The notes: generated by a model not told the origin, from the letters alone. Positions 26,134 to 39,892 are shown, counted from the stretch's first letter. The stretch is 64,000 bases of DNA from Rotaria macrura (GCA_900239685.1 OENT01000298.1:62001-126000), one strand, 5' to 3'. Numbers and translations are program-made.

Positions 26134-29100
26134 ATGGCAACCGAGCATTATCTTCTGTCATATTTTTTTTTAATATTATCAATTCAAATAATTCATAGTG
26201 AAATTACATTTGACTCTCTATGCTCATCTGATGTTGAAGTGGCTGGCATGTCATCTACGGATGGCAACGATGAATTTGAAATAGATCTTTACGAAACAAA
26301 ATTTTTACCCGAAGATACAGTTTTATGTATGAAAGAATATCAAAATAGAAAAAGATTGAAGGAAATTTATGAGAATTCGTTTTTTTTTCTTCTGTTCTAG
26401 TGTCAATAAAGCAGAAACGTGCCAATTATGGAATCAATGAATTTGCTTTACGTGCATTCGATTATGATGGAAATGTTGTTGGTCGATTTGATGAGCAACA
26501 TGCAGGAGATTTAGTTTTAAAACACCATACATGTCCGAACGGTGCTAATGTGAGAAGATTCGTTTCAACAGATTGAATTTTACTTTTCGTTCTATTTAGT
26601 CTATTTATGCAGATCACGTAGCCGGTCGGGGTTTTCGTGAAGTTCCATTAGCATGGAAAGCTAGTGGTATTCATCAAAATCTTGATGAAATTGTTTTTAA
26701 GTAAGTTCATTCGATATTCTTATGTTTATTTTTCTCGCTTTCCTTACATATTAGAGCGGCTGTTATTTCAAATCGACAATTGTATCGAGTGAAGTCAGCT
26801 CCTTTAAAACTAGTAAATAGTTTTGCATGGATTACAAAAATCTAATTTCATCCTTCATTTTTTGTTCTATTTAGCGATTAGCATCAGGAATCATTCCTTA
26901 TTCAGAAATTCAATCAATAAATATTGATTATTGTGGTGAATCACAAGGCTGTTTAATTGTTCCACAACGATGTAATAATCATGCGCAATGTGACTATGCA
27001 CTTTCATGGGAAGTTCTCAGTGATGACACAGCTAAATTTAATATTGTTGCGAGAGCACATGGTTTTACTGGTGTTGGATTTTCGAAAGATGAAAAACGGG
27101 TAAGAATTGAAATTTAACCTTATTAGGCAAGCATGCTCACTGCAGAGGTCATTTTATAGTAGACCTGTCTCAATCAAAGAAAAGAATAATCTAAATTTTC
27201 TATAAATAGATGTTCAAAGTAAATTTAATTTTTCTCTTTCCGTATGGTTTGAAGTTACAATATTGTGTGCCTACTATCGATTATGTGCTATTGCTAAGAG
27301 GATAAATAAAACTTACTTTTCTGCCTCATTAGTATTCCAAAACCATATAATGAACCGAATGCAGTATTTAGTTTCAATAGTTAGAAATTGAATAGACCAT
27401 TGGTAATATTATAAATTATTAAAGAAGTCTATTAGTTCTTGTTTTGTTAATTCAAGGGCGACGATCAAGTTGTTCTATGTACAAAAGATGCTCAAGGACA
27501 TGTTTACGTACATAATATGTTTGTTGGTGTTCAAACTCCGCAATACGTGCTTAATGGGAGAACAGCTTATGGCTTAAAAGATGCCGATGGTCATTCCAAT
27601 GCAACACATATTATGTGTAAATTTGTAAGAAAATTATCAACGCAAACCGATGACTTAGTAGAAAATGATAGAGCTCATCGAGATAAACTTGTTAACTTGA
27701 AGGAGCCTCATTATATGTATCCAGTTTTTTCGAATGAAAATTTAATGACAGAACATGGTATGGAAAGCCTCTCGAAGAAGAGAAGAAAAAAAGACATTCT
27801 AAGACAAGTATGATTATGTTTTAGGTATGCGTATTCCTTTTCAAGATATTCCCATCGTTAATAATCATCCAGTTGATTTTGAACGTAGTATTCGGCCAAA
27901 AACTTATTCAGCGTCTCTTCTAACAAAATTTCATGGTAGGTTATAGTGAAATGATTTACGTATTCTATAATTGTATTTTATCATCTTGTCTAGCTATTTT
28001 AAACATAATTGCATGGATTCTACTTGCATCAGCTGGTGTTATGGTTGCACGTTACTTTGACTCAGTTTGGCCAGTTAATGAACGACGAGTTGTTGTCGAT
28101 TCTATGGGTAGTGCTACCAGAGAGAAACCTCCACAACGTGTACAATTTTCATACTTATCAGTAATACATCGATGTTTTTCTTGTCTGAATATAAAATCAT
28201 TTACTGTGATTACTATTGCTTTACTTTTCAATAGATCTTTCTTCCTGTAATGTTTACTGTAGCTGTATTAACATGGCTTGCATTTTTCTGCATTCTATTT
28301 GAACTCAATTGGACATGGACTCATGGAACACATCATTTATGGCATTCCATTCTTGGCGTTATTGTACTTGTCTGTGCTTTTCTAGCTGTAAGTCGAAAAG
28401 GCTCTTTTTTATTTCTACATTCATATCGAACGTATAGTTTTAGAAGTTATGAGATTACAGTGATTTTGAGACCTGCTGTTTAAAACTAATGTCAATAATT
28501 TAATCAGATAGAACTTGTTAAGAATGGAAAATGTAGACAAATGAAGTCTATCATTCATTAACACTTCGTTGAGTTGTCTTCAAATTTCAAAATATTCTAA
28601 TGATACATATAGTTTTGCAGCTTTGCTTATTTCTGATGTTGAATAAAAATGATCCGTGATAAAAATATTGATTAGACAACATTAAGGTCATTTTAAGTTT
28701 GATGTTTATTGAATATTTTTCTGTGTGCTTATATATGTATATATATATATATATATTATCGAAATCGTATTAAATTTGAAAATATTACCTTAAGAAACCT
28801 GGTCTTCTTCTATTTTTTACGCTTTTGTACATAGAAAAATTATTTTAATGGTAAGAAGACCAAAATATAATTGAATTTCAATACATTCAGGTAGTCACTT
28901 TAAGATTATCTATTAAAACATGATTAATATCTTGAATAAGAAGAAGATTGCATGATAAACACTTCTCGTTTCAATATAGGCTTGACTACAGTATTACATT
29001 TTATGAAATATTAAGAATAAGAACTACTTAGATCAAGACTTATGGTGAGATAGATTGAAAAATTGTATCTTCTATTAATTATCAAGATCAACCGAATAGG

Positions 29101-29890
29101 ATGTCACTTAGGATGAAATTAGTTTTATATAGTTTTTGCTCGATACATATATGTGAAAAAAGCTATGTATAAATTTCAAAGTTAGAAGAGTTTTCGACTC
29201 TAGCAAATGCAATGATCACACTATATCTCAAAAATTTCCATAGAATTATTTTTTTAAACATTCCTCATCTACGTATTATCCTTTGAAATCATCAAACAAG
29301 AAGAAAAACGATTAGTTATATTATATATGATTAATATCTTTAGCCGTTTATCACTGTTCTACGGCCAGCAGCTCGTACGACAGCCCATTGTGTTTGGTAT
29401 TGGATTCAATGGTTAATTGTTTCATTGGCTCATTGTCTTGCTATACCGGTTATATTTTTGGGTATGGATAATCCTCGTTTGGATTTATGGACATGGTGTT
29501 CATGGTTATTGTTTGGTTGGTGTATATTTCATTTTATTATTCAGCTTATCTTCGAAATTCATGCTTGTTGTCATACTCGACATGAATATGAACGTATGTG
29601 AAAGATTTTATTTCAAAGACGTATTAATAAAATTCTTGTCTTTAAGTTGTTGAGGATGGAGTAAATCATCCAGATAAACGTCAAACTAATCTTGTCAAAC
29701 GAGAGCGCGCACATGTGAGTTGAATATTTTCGATAGGAATAAAATTATTATGATTTTATGTCTTCTTTTTTTCTTCTTCAATTTACAGAGTGAAGCATGG
29801 AAGCCAGCTCTTCTGGGTATTTATGTATTTGTTACATTGGTCGTGACCATTATTCTTGTACTTGCTGTCATATTCTATCAAGGTTATTAA
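26134..29890 (+). CDS. Reeler-DOMON-cytochrome b561 protein (ferric-chelate reductase 1 / FRRS1 type)
   Basis: Twelve exons: 26134-26326, 26401-26549, 26600-26700, 26755-26812, 26875-27099, 27457-27757, 27825-27935, 27994-28160, 28235-28387, 29344-29593, 29647-29714, 29789-29890. They join in phase to 625 residues. A signal peptide (LLSYFFLILSIQII) leads into a Reeler domain (about 25-165: FALRAFDYDGNVVGRF, HVAGRGFREVPLAWKASG). A DOMON domain follows (about 185-320: ALSWEVLSDDTAKFNIVARA, HGFTGVGFSKDEKR, DDQVVLCTKDAQGHVYV). Last is a six-helix cytochrome b561 region (about 378-620) with conserved histidines in KFHAILNIIAW, HHLWHSILG, SLAHCLAIPV and WCIFHFII. FRRS1 proteins are membrane heme b oxidoreductases linked to ferric reduction. 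Introns 5 (357 bp) and 9 (956 bp, with an AT microsatellite) are unusually long for this window. Confidence 0.92.
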
Positions 29891-32172
29891 ATCTTGATTC
29901 GTTTTGATATTGAAAAAAAGAAACATGACTTTAATCTGACTGATCGAATATGTGTTTGTATACTGCTTGAGCAATAAGAAAAATATTCTCATCAGGTTTT
30001 CTTTTTAATCAAGATTAGATTAGCAAAGAAGTGTGTCTTGAAATGTAGAACTTGCTTTTTTTTATTTGTTTTGATTTTTTAACAGTATTCTTATAATAAT
30101 ATTCTGGTTTTGCTTTTCCATTTTCTGACATGTGTGACAGTGAATGTTTTGAAAATAAAGCTTCTTTTTTTGTTCGATAGAGAGACATATTTCTAGATTC
30201 AAAGTCGGATTACATAACTAACATTATATTCTAAGATTAACATGAGTTGACATAAGATAGATAGATAGATTCGATACCATTTGATATCGTTCTCGTGCAA
30301 TAGATTGGCTTCACACAAGGTTAGGATTAAAGATAAAAAGTGTAGTTTTATTTATGAATGACTGCTATGATTTATCCTACCGAAATTCTTTCAATGATCA
30401 GAGAATTAAGTTTCAAAATTTTTCCTATTGTGATTTAATGCGTGTCCTACACATTTGAAAGGTTTACTATTAAAATTTATTCGAAACTGAAGATCGTGAC
30501 AATGGGAATTCCAATTATTAAGAGAATTGTTTCTAACAAGGATACAATAAATTTTTACTTATTATCATGTTCTTAAGCAGAGAAATGAAAACCTGGATTG
30601 TTAGCAGTCAGAATAGCTGAACATTATTTTGCGTACGTCGTCTAGAGAATGGACAAAAAACAAGACGAAACTTTTTCAAATTCTCAAAGGCAATTTTTTA
30701 TTTTCAAACAACAAACACCAAATAAGGACATCACTGTGTAAAATGATTCTATTGTTTGTTATGGAAAGAAACACATCGTTACATCTTTAAGAAAAATAAT
30801 TTTGCTTCATACGATAAACCTCGTTGAATGTACAAGGATATCTGACATTGTAAAGAACTATTTCTTTTGTTATTCTAGTGTGGAAGCAAACCTATCTTGA
30901 CAGGTTCTAGGCACTGAATAACAAGGTTGTATAACTTCTCTAGATCTCATTGTTGTGGATCTGTTAAGACATGTTGATGTATTCTATGTTTGAGTATTTA
31001 CGGAGACTTGGACGAATTGAATCATGAAAAATAAATTTCGCTGAATAATACACATGATAATTCGTGAATTTAAACTTCATGAACGAAATGAAGGCTTGTG
31101 TCATGCTTTTTGGAATGCTCTGTCAATCAGAGATTTTTCACTGAATTTAAAAATGAGTCATTCCAACAGTATATTATATCGACATACGATCGAAACAAAT
31201 TGCTTATCCATTTATACTTTGTATGTTTAACATGGCTGCATCACTTCACATAACATCAGCATCATCATCCTTACGATTACTAGATTGATATGAAAAAATT
31301 TGATCCCACTCACTATGATATAAACCTATATCGTATCGGCTGAAAAAGAACTACGGAAAATTTCTTTTGGATATTCAGTGATTCAACAAGGTATTACCTA
31401 TAGGTAGCTTTTTTTTGTATCAAGTATGATTCTCAATGTCTATCTTCTTGTATTACAATGAGTGCTTATATATAGTCGAGCTATAATAGTGGTTACCAGA
31501 CCACGCATTCATGAGTTTCTATGAAGCATCTATTTCGGCTTACAGTTACCAATCCCGAGATATTTCCAGTGAAGAGACCATATTTTACTTGTTTTAGAAG
31601 AAAAACCTATTTCATATCCAATAGAAAATCCTTTCTGAGTTCAACCTGTGTAGAACGTATTTCGTGTTTGTTACATATTCGAAATAAGAGACGACGATCA
31701 TCAGGTTAACTAGTGACATTTTTATTGTTTATTTGCAGAAAACATTTCTATGCAGCGCAAATGGATTCTGTTACAAAAACTAAATCTTAAAGAGTAAATT
31801 GGTCTATTTTTTGGTCGATAGAGGTCTCAGCAATTAATACAACATGAAATTTTCATCGAAAAATCATCCTTGAGATGTTCTTAGTCAATGATTAAACTAC
31901 TATAATGGAGTATATCGTCGATCTAAATGATTGAGGGCAGTGTAAGGTAGCTTAGAAGTTCTATAGGAGCGATCACCAATTTGTATGCGCATGTTGACCG
32001 AAGGATACACTAGTTAACAACGATATTAATTTTTTGTCTAATTTCTTTCTTACGTCAAGCACGTTTATTAAAAAAAATAGAAAATTATAAAAAGAATTTA
32101 ATAAAATTAGAGAAAAGAAAACGATAAAACTATTTTATTTCCATTTAGTATTTTATTTCCATGACAGTATTA
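29891..32172. other. Intergenic, no supported gene
   Basis: Includes the 3' UTR of the FRRS1-type gene up to about 30180. The rest is AT-rich sequence without domain-bearing frames. A 62-codon frame at 31521-31709 has no recognisable features. Confidence 0.5.
30154..30159 (+). promoter_or_regulatory. Probable poly(A) signal of the FRRS1-type gene
   Basis: AATAAA lies about 264 nt after the stop and is followed by a T-rich, GT-containing stretch (CTTCTTTTTTTGTTCG) that fits a downstream element. Confidence 0.5.
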
Positions 32173-32351
32173 TCATGCTTCGTCTTCTTTAAACTCATCA
32201 CGTATATAATCGATCATCATTGATATGTCGCTCAGTTGTTGTTTTTCTAAACACTTTAAAATAAACCATATTTTGATTCATTAATGTGTGTCTATCAACG
32301 CTCCAGTAATACTAGATACTTTTATTTACTTGAAGTTGGTATATCAGTCAT
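32173..32351 (-). CDS. Candidate 31-residue micropeptide gene, two exons
   Basis: ATG at 32351 (context AAAACATGA) opens MTDIPTS, interrupted after one base of the next codon by a donor GTAAAT at 32328-32329. An acceptor TTTAG ends at 32247, and the joined frame continues KKQQLSDISMMIDYIRDEFK to EDEA and a stop at 32173-32175. The intron is 83 bp and the phases match exactly. The peptide is highly charged, mostly helical in character, with an acidic C-terminus and no signal peptide. It could instead be the last exon of a longer gene whose other exons I cannot see. No family is recognised. Confidence 0.3.
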
Positions 32352-35300
32352 GTTTTATTTGAAAAGAATATTCTTTATATGCTATAGTGAAGACAGCAAC
32401 TATTAGATGTCGTTGTTTAAAAATGAATAAATAGTATACAGACATTGATGTATATATACATCTTCTCGAAGTTAGCAAAACAGATACATAGTTGGACACA
32501 CTAATTACTTATTTGCACATACTACTGAATGATGACAGCGAGAGTTACATAACATTTTTAGCTTGTTTGCATTCGCATCGATTCGTTTTACAACCGTCTT
32601 TACAGTCGCATTTCAAAATTCCTCGTCGAACTGAGTTTTTCATTCGATACCGTCGTCTTTACTCTTCACAGAAGGAGATACTATTGATGCAGTAATGATT
32701 TGGTTCGATTGTTGAAGTCGACCGCATATAGACATTGCCTATACGTTCGAGATTGTCGATGAGCTTATAAATGGGTACTAGAGCCTTCTTTGTGATCATT
32801 CACTAAACAGCTAGGTCTCGCAGCCATAGTGAACTAAGTACCACGTCTAGTAAAAACAACTTCAACTTCGACAACATTTTTGCCGAAGTTGTAACTACGA
32901 TGAAAACTCTAACTTCGACACGACATATATATATATATAGACTGGTTGAAAGATACGTATGCAAGAAGACGTAACGTGACCTATTTTGAATATCAGGCAA
33001 AAATTTTCGTCCAACTTAAAAAACTTTTAATTATCTTGTAACTCTTTTCAGATTCTTGTTTTTTTCCTTGAACTTCAAGGAAGAATCCTTTCGACAGGAA
33101 AGAGAAAAGAATCTTGTCCCTGATCCATTACGAAAAGAAAAAATCTTGACAGAATTTAAAATCCAAGAACATGGACTTGTGTATTAGCAAACATTAGTTA
33201 GTACACAAGTCGAAATTCTTGTCTGCATTCCTTCCAGATTCTCTTTTATCTTAATGTTCAGTCAAGAGTTTTTTTATCGATTGATAAAACAATAAAAAGA
33301 ATATTTTCAAAGTTGAAAAATAGATAGTCATCCTTTGTTTCTTATGTCTATGTAAATCTCTTGTACGTGCTTCGTCACTAATATCTTTAATGAACGTTTT
33401 ATCGTTCAGACTCTACGTGAACAAACTAAGTTAGCTTTTAAATAAAGAAATTTATATTTTTTTAAAGGTTTTGTTTTTATGAACTTCTCAAAATGAAAAT
33501 TTGATCAAATAGCTAAGAACTTCTCGTTTTTGTTCCTTTTTCACATTTTTTATCGATACTAGTTTTTTGTTACGTTATCTTTTTGTTCATTGTTTAATGC
33601 TTGTAATTCTAGTGACAATTGTAACAATAAAGCAATGATGGATACAAAATTAAAATAGATCTATACTAACTATGAAAATAAAGCAGAAAAATCTTGCTAG
33701 ATTATCCAAGAGCTTGTTGTGTACTGCAGTGAAGAAGAATCAGCCTTGATTTTCAAGAATAGAAATATATCTTATCTACTTATTCAAGAATCTTTCATTC
33801 AATGTATTGGAGAAAGAATCTTGCCAGTTTTTTCAGCAGAAATAGAATCTAGAAAGACTAGACACCAAAATATGGACTTGCAGTTTACTTATTAAAGAAA
33901 TGATACTTATGATAAAGTAATTACTCTCTTCTAACTAATTGAGTTGCAAAATAGTTAAAGAATACTCTACGATTTTTTTTGGAAAGCTTAATGAATAAAT
34001 AATAAATCTCTTCGAATAGGGTTTCTTTTTCATTCCAATTTCAATTTGATTACAAATATTTAACATTAATGGTATCCAGCTCGTATTCATAGAGGATTCC
34101 AATCTTCAGACAAATATCTACACTATCTGTGCATCGTTTAGTAGCTGAAACAAATAGGTTCTATGGACAATACGTAATATGATAGCCACTGTCAGTTTCC
34201 TACAATGTTTTCATTGCGATACTCATATGCAATGTTTTAGGTAAATAAAAAGGTAGGTATTATCTTTTAAATTAGTAGGTATGATAGAAAGATAAATATC
34301 ATACAATATAAGTTATTTTGCCTACCAACAGCAACAAAATAATATGTTTACCCGAGAGTATGTGTCAATCATTCGTAACTTAGAGGTAAATACATACAAT
34401 GAGTATTTTGAATCAAGGTGGTTTGTTATTATTATTGCAATCGATTCATCCGTGACTGTAAGTTAAAACATTAAAATAAGAAGGTTATGAATGATCGTAT
34501 TTTCAGCGTACATGAGAAGAATCGTCTTCGCATACAGTTATTGTCTTGAGTAGAACAAAGGTCGTTAATAACATTCTTCAACGATTTTCGTACAAATAAA
34601 CTTAGAGATGCATCTAATCTTGAATAGGTTTGGAATTTTGCAGTATATATTAGAAATTCAGATATGATTCTGATTTAGTTTCGAGATATAGATTTTGTTT
34701 ATTAACGTTAGTAGATCACAGGATTGCAGTTATCATTTGGTTTGAATTGGATTTCTAATTTGAATTCAGACCTGAGATTTTTTTTCAATGTAAAAATGGC
34801 TCTAATTTGATAATGGTGTTGCATTGAAGTCAAATTACAATCACAAACTCTAATCAAATTCTAAATTAGACTCCAAATTTTATACACAAAATCCAAAGGT
34901 CTTGGAATTGTTACACTCCCATGATGAACTTAAACTTCTTTCTACATCATTATTAGTAATATCCAGGTCGAAGAGAATAGACTTTAATGATATAAAAACG
35001 ACAAGCCGGATTACGGCAAAATCTGACAAAAATGAAGGCAGTAATTCGCCGTTTCCAATGGTGATATGTGATCGTTGTAGATATATGGTTTCAAGCCGTC
35101 AGATCATCGCGCTGGTAAAAATTAGCGAAAGAACTTAAGTATTCATGGGAACTACTATTCAATACAAGTTATCTAGTTTAAGTCATTAAAAATAAAACGA
35201 ATCGTTGATTGAATATTATTGAAAAAGTTAGAAAAGATGCTCGTTGGCAAGAACCTCACAAAATAAATTTCAAAGCCCCAAATGAAACCCTCAAAGAGTC

Positions 35301-38300
35301 CAGATCGAGATCGTATCAAGGAACTATACTTATGTTTACTCACATAGATTTGTTGCAATGAAAAGATCAATGGCAATGTGAGCATCAATAGATGTCATCC
35401 TATAACGCTAACTCTGTTTCCTATTTGTTATTATAGTTTTCTTGTTTTCCCTATATGGTCACCGTTTAAGGAAAACTACGAATATAAAGGAAATTTAATT
35501 GAAGTCATGGGAATGGTGTACCACTAGGTTTCGCTGCTTGTCCGATATGGATGATCCATGTTTCACTATAAACAAATCGGATCAGCGCCATTATTATTTA
35601 TTATAAATATTATTGCATCGTACTACCGATAACCGCTGACGATAAATTGAATATCTTTTCCATTTTCTTCAAGTTTTTTTTCTCTTCGTTATCCCCTTTT
35701 CTTTATACTTAGCTGGTGGTGGTTAAAGTCTTGTATTCTTTTTCAAAATATAACATGTTAAACACAAGATTATATTACTTTTTCCGTAAGCTACGACGAC
35801 CACGTGACAAAGATATACTGTTAAAGACATTCCTCCATCAGGAATCGTTTTTCCTTATTCATGAGTCGACTCGGCTGAAATTTTCAGAGAATATATGTGT
35901 TACGATAAGTTTATTTCTTGCAAATTTTTGATTCTTAAGATTTTTGTTTTACCGAGCTTTTGACAAATTAGTTCTCAAAATGTTGGTCTTCGCAGAGTAC
36001 CGATTTCTTGAACTGTCGCAGATGTAGGAAGCTAGCGTTTGATTTAAATGAAAGAGAAAACCTATGTTTGAAAATGTATATTGGGTTTTTAGTTCGGATG
36101 TTCGAGACATTTTTCTGTGATATCCCATAATTTAGCGCTTTTTGACATCAGTGTTATCTAGTTATCTTGACAAGGAAATCAAAATTCGAAAAAAAAACCG
36201 CCATGTAACTATTTAGGTATATGTCTCTTGTTTTCTATAAAATACACGGTAGCTCAATACGTTTTCTACTATCTGAGAAATCGATTCCGAATTGTCCAAA
36301 AAGTGATTGAGAAAACCAATCAACAAGTTTATGAGATGTGTAAACGAGTGTGAATGTGGAAAAAGTAGTCCGTGTTATATATATTTGAAATCAGCGTAAA
36401 AATCTCTTTTTAAGTGACATCATTAAATAATGATATCAAAAAAAAAATTAATTTCACTATGAATGGCATGACCTCTATAGTGCAATCTCGTCATGCATAC
36501 ACGACTGACTAAACAGGAACACTTACTTTGATAGTACAGATAGTGATGAGAATTTGATAATACCCTTACTAGAGTAGTTTCGTTATGATCAGTTTTCGTC
36601 AAAAAATAATTCTGGATCAAAGCATCGCAATAATCATGTGTTTCGCTGCTGACTACGGATCATCGTCGGCATCAAGACAGAACTAATCGATAAATAGTGA
36701 AAATGCTGAGTTTTTCCTCTTTCTATCTAAGAGAGTACCCTCTAACTGTGTTCAGCGGATGCGCAAGCAAAATATAACCTATGAATGTTTGGAATGAACA
36801 AAACTAAATGTACACTAACATTGAAAATCGCTCAAAACCTCATTTTTTTTGGTAGAAAAGAGTTCCGAAAATCTGACTCTGAAAACCCACCATGTTGCTC
36901 TAAATAAAAAAATAACAGAAAATGGTATTCACTTCTCGTTAGCAACCATTTACAAGCATTCTGATCACTTTCATATCCCGGTATAGCTAAACAAAATTGC
37001 TGGAAAAGTGTTATATTTCTACTACTGCTTCCAGAAAACCGCTATTTTCTCACCGAAAAAACCATTCAAAGTGCAATAAGTCACAGATAATCTGAAAATG
37101 GCACTTTAAACTTTCAATAGATTGCTTATCTCAAAATTGATTTTCTGATGGCGTCGGAGGAACCCCTTAAATTAGCCATTGAATTCACTAACAGACTAAA
37201 TCATTCGTTCTACTATACACCCTCAAACAAGAATCTTACATAAGGGCAACGAAACATTTTGGTGAAGAGAACATTCATCGCTGTAACTTCTCTGACTTTT
37301 ATCTGAAAAATTACAACCATGCCGAAAACCTAAAATGTACAACGACAAGATTTTTTTTTCATCCTGCTGGGGACTTCTTAATCGAACTTTTCAATTGATG
37401 AAGAGTTTTTGTCTTTGAAAGAATTAATCAAAAGAGAAAAATATTATTCTGAACCTTTTTATGGTTTGGAAACAGCAGTTTTTTTTTTAAAGTTTATCTC
37501 TGAAGTAATCTATCATACCTTGAAATAGAATGCAGTTAATACAGAGCTTCCCAACTATTCTACTCACTATTTAATTTCTACTGGATTTCATGCATCCTAG
37601 AAAAACCTCAAAAATATCTGAACCCAACACATTCACTCCCACAATAGGACCCAATTGGAATCCGATAGGATCCTATGTAGTTTCATCAAGATCTCATAAG
37701 AATATCGTCTGGTTCCCGGCAACTATCGCCTGTAATCATTCTGCATTTAATGAATAAGATAGAATCCTGGCGAGTGGAAGTGACTTGGGTAGGTAGAGGA
37801 TACTGCTATTTTTTAGAAAGTTCGTGATAAAGGCGGAAGATTTCAATGACAAACTTTCAAAAACCGGCAGAGTTAAATACTAATGGGACTTGAACAATTT
37901 GCAATAGAAGAGTGTCAGTTTTTCATGCTATGCGTAATGATACTCGTAGGATCTTGCTCGAAGCTGACTGGGACCAAGTATTAGGAGCTGAATGTCTATT
38001 TCGACATACGGCTATAATGTGAAAGTTGTAAGAATCTGATACTCGAACTTGATGTTGGTTCATCAACCAGGGATCCCACCAGATTTATTTCAGATGGTAG
38101 GCTCCTAACAGATTCTTTAGGATTCCATATTGCTGTACCATAAATGTAGTAGTAGATAGAAATAAAAATTTTCACCATGAATGAATGTGGCATTCTTTCA
38201 TCAACTACATTGATGCGCGATATCTTACAAAATAGTTTGATCTCTCTCAAAAACGAATGATAACTTTCGATAAACAAATATCAAACAATTTTAAATAGTT

Positions 38301-38342
38301 TGTCCATTTAGATTATTTATAGATATATTTGTCATACTAATA
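32352..38342. other. Intergenic, about 6 kb, no confident gene
   Basis: AT-rich DNA with a TA tract at about 32925-32938. A degenerate foldback lies near 33080-33260. A possible isolated exon frame at about 34969-35115 encodes a polar segment (KTTSRITAKSDKNEGSNSPF) with CDRC and a GTAAAA donor. It has no partner and no family, so it is not called a gene. Sequence near 37640-38130 contains short repeated GGATCC and ATAGGATCC words of unknown meaning. Confidence 0.45.
33080..33260. repeat. Degenerate foldback element
   Basis: GACTTGTGTA at 33174-33183 is a perfect inverted match to TACACAAGTC at 33202-33211, with an 18 nt loop. Outward, AAGAATCTTG-like blocks recur in inverted orientation with many mismatches. 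A related AAGAATCTTGCCAG block recurs at about 33810. It is probably an old MITE remnant. Confidence 0.35.
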
Positions 38343-39892
38343 ATGGCTGGTGATTGTGCATTGGAATTTATGGAATACATGGACGAACAGTCCATTGATC
38401 CAAATTTACTATGCAGTATTTGTCAAAAACCTCTTAACGATCCAGTTTGCACACCTTGCGATCATACATATGGTCGTGAATGTATTACACGATGGTTTAA
38501 TCAAAACAACAAGGATTCATGTCCTTTGTGTCTTAAAAAGCCCCTGTCGACCAAGGATCTCACTAGAGCCAGTCAGCTTTTACGGAATATGCTTGATCCG
38601 ATTCGTGTGAAGTGTATATTATGCGGACAAACTAATATACTACGTGGTATTTTTCCGGATCATATTAATAAAGTTTGTCCAAAGGCGTTTGTAAAATGTA
38701 AAGCTGCTGATATCAAATGTCCTTGGAAAGGGCCACGTGATGAATTACAAAATCATATCTCAGCATGTGTTTTTGAACCTTTACGACCAGTATTATCGTC
38801 ATTGATTGCTGAAAATAGAAAATTATCAGAGCAAGTTAAAAAGCATGATGATGAAATAAAAACGTTGGTAGAACAGATGTCAAAGTTGCATAGTCGTAAG
38901 TTCAATATTTAGTTTTTGATATTTTTACACTAAGCTTTAATTGATTTACGACAAGTCTTAATTTAGAAGTGACTAATGAATCCGAATCCAATGATGAATG
39001 TGAGGCTGCATCGATTGCTGAATCAGTGGATGATTCTTCACATCAAATAGAAGAAGACGCCATATTCATAAGAAATCTACCTGCTACTGTCAAATTTGCT
39101 GATCTATTTGATCTATTTTCACAGATTGGACGTATTCAAGTACGTTGAATATTTTTCATCAAGTTCAGATGAAGATGGACGAGATTCTACTCGATTTTTG
39201 CTCCAAAAAGACTTTTCTATTCATTACCTTCATCGAAAGATTTTCAACAATGAAATGCTTTTTGTACTTGTACATCGTTGATGAACATTGAATTATTCTA
39301 AATTAGTTATTGGATGCTAACAGACACATCTCTGAAATGACTTATAAAAAGATATTTGCCCATTCATTTGCATGCTTTTGTTCTTTAGTATGATACAAAA
39401 AACAAGAAGAGCAAAATATTTATTTTCAAAAATCCAACTGTAAAGAATGGTGTATGCAGTGCAAAAGTAGTCTTTATCAATAAGGAATCGGCTGCTGCTG
39501 CTGTTATGGAATACAATGGTATTGAATATGTTTAAAATTTGCGAAGTAATTAAATATGTGTTTACATTGATAGCCAAACACATTCCTCTATGGAATGCAC
39601 GCATTAAAGTAAATATATCAAATCGGAAACGGCGGGATATGAGCAATGTCCGGAAAGCTGAACCTGGTAAATAGATAGTATCATGTATAAAAATACTAGA
39701 TTTTATACTCGTTTAGAAGGAAAAACTGATTCTTCTTGTAAAGCTGAAGCAATGAAAAATCGTGCAGATCCTTCAAAAAAAGACACGGAAATGGCTCCTC
39801 TAATGGAAGAACCAATATTAAAATCTGACGAACGTGTAAAGTCAACGAATAAAAATAAACGGTCTGTTTTTGAAAACAAAAATTATAATTAA
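38343..39892 (+). CDS. RING / TRAF-type zinc finger / RRM protein
   Basis: Five exons: 38343-38895, 38967-39139, 39389-39518, 39574-39666, 39717-39892, all in phase, 374 residues. The N-terminus has a RING-like finger (C24, C27, C39, H41, C47, C60, C63); the fifth ligand expected at residue 44 is Gly, not Cys. Next are TRAF-type zinc-finger residues (CILCGQTNILRGIFPDHINK, then CPWKGPRDELQNHISACVF, about 95-150) and a coiled coil (about 155-184). After an acidic linker comes an RRM (about 222-305: AIFIRNLP as RNP2-like, AKVVFINKESAAAAVMEY as RNP1 region) resembling FUS/TAF15-type RRMs. The tail is basic. RING/TRAF proteins are usually E3 ligases or signalling adaptors; the RRM suggests RNA binding. 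The 3' end is uncertain: a GT inside exon 5 at 39861 and an AG at 39919 allow an alternative ending (GYGRLLNQDEKPKS) at 39965. Confidence 0.85.

Noticed and set aside
34902..35138. 78-codon plus frame with CDRC and a GTAAAA donor
   Set aside because: Could be a lone exon but has no partner exons or recognisable family.
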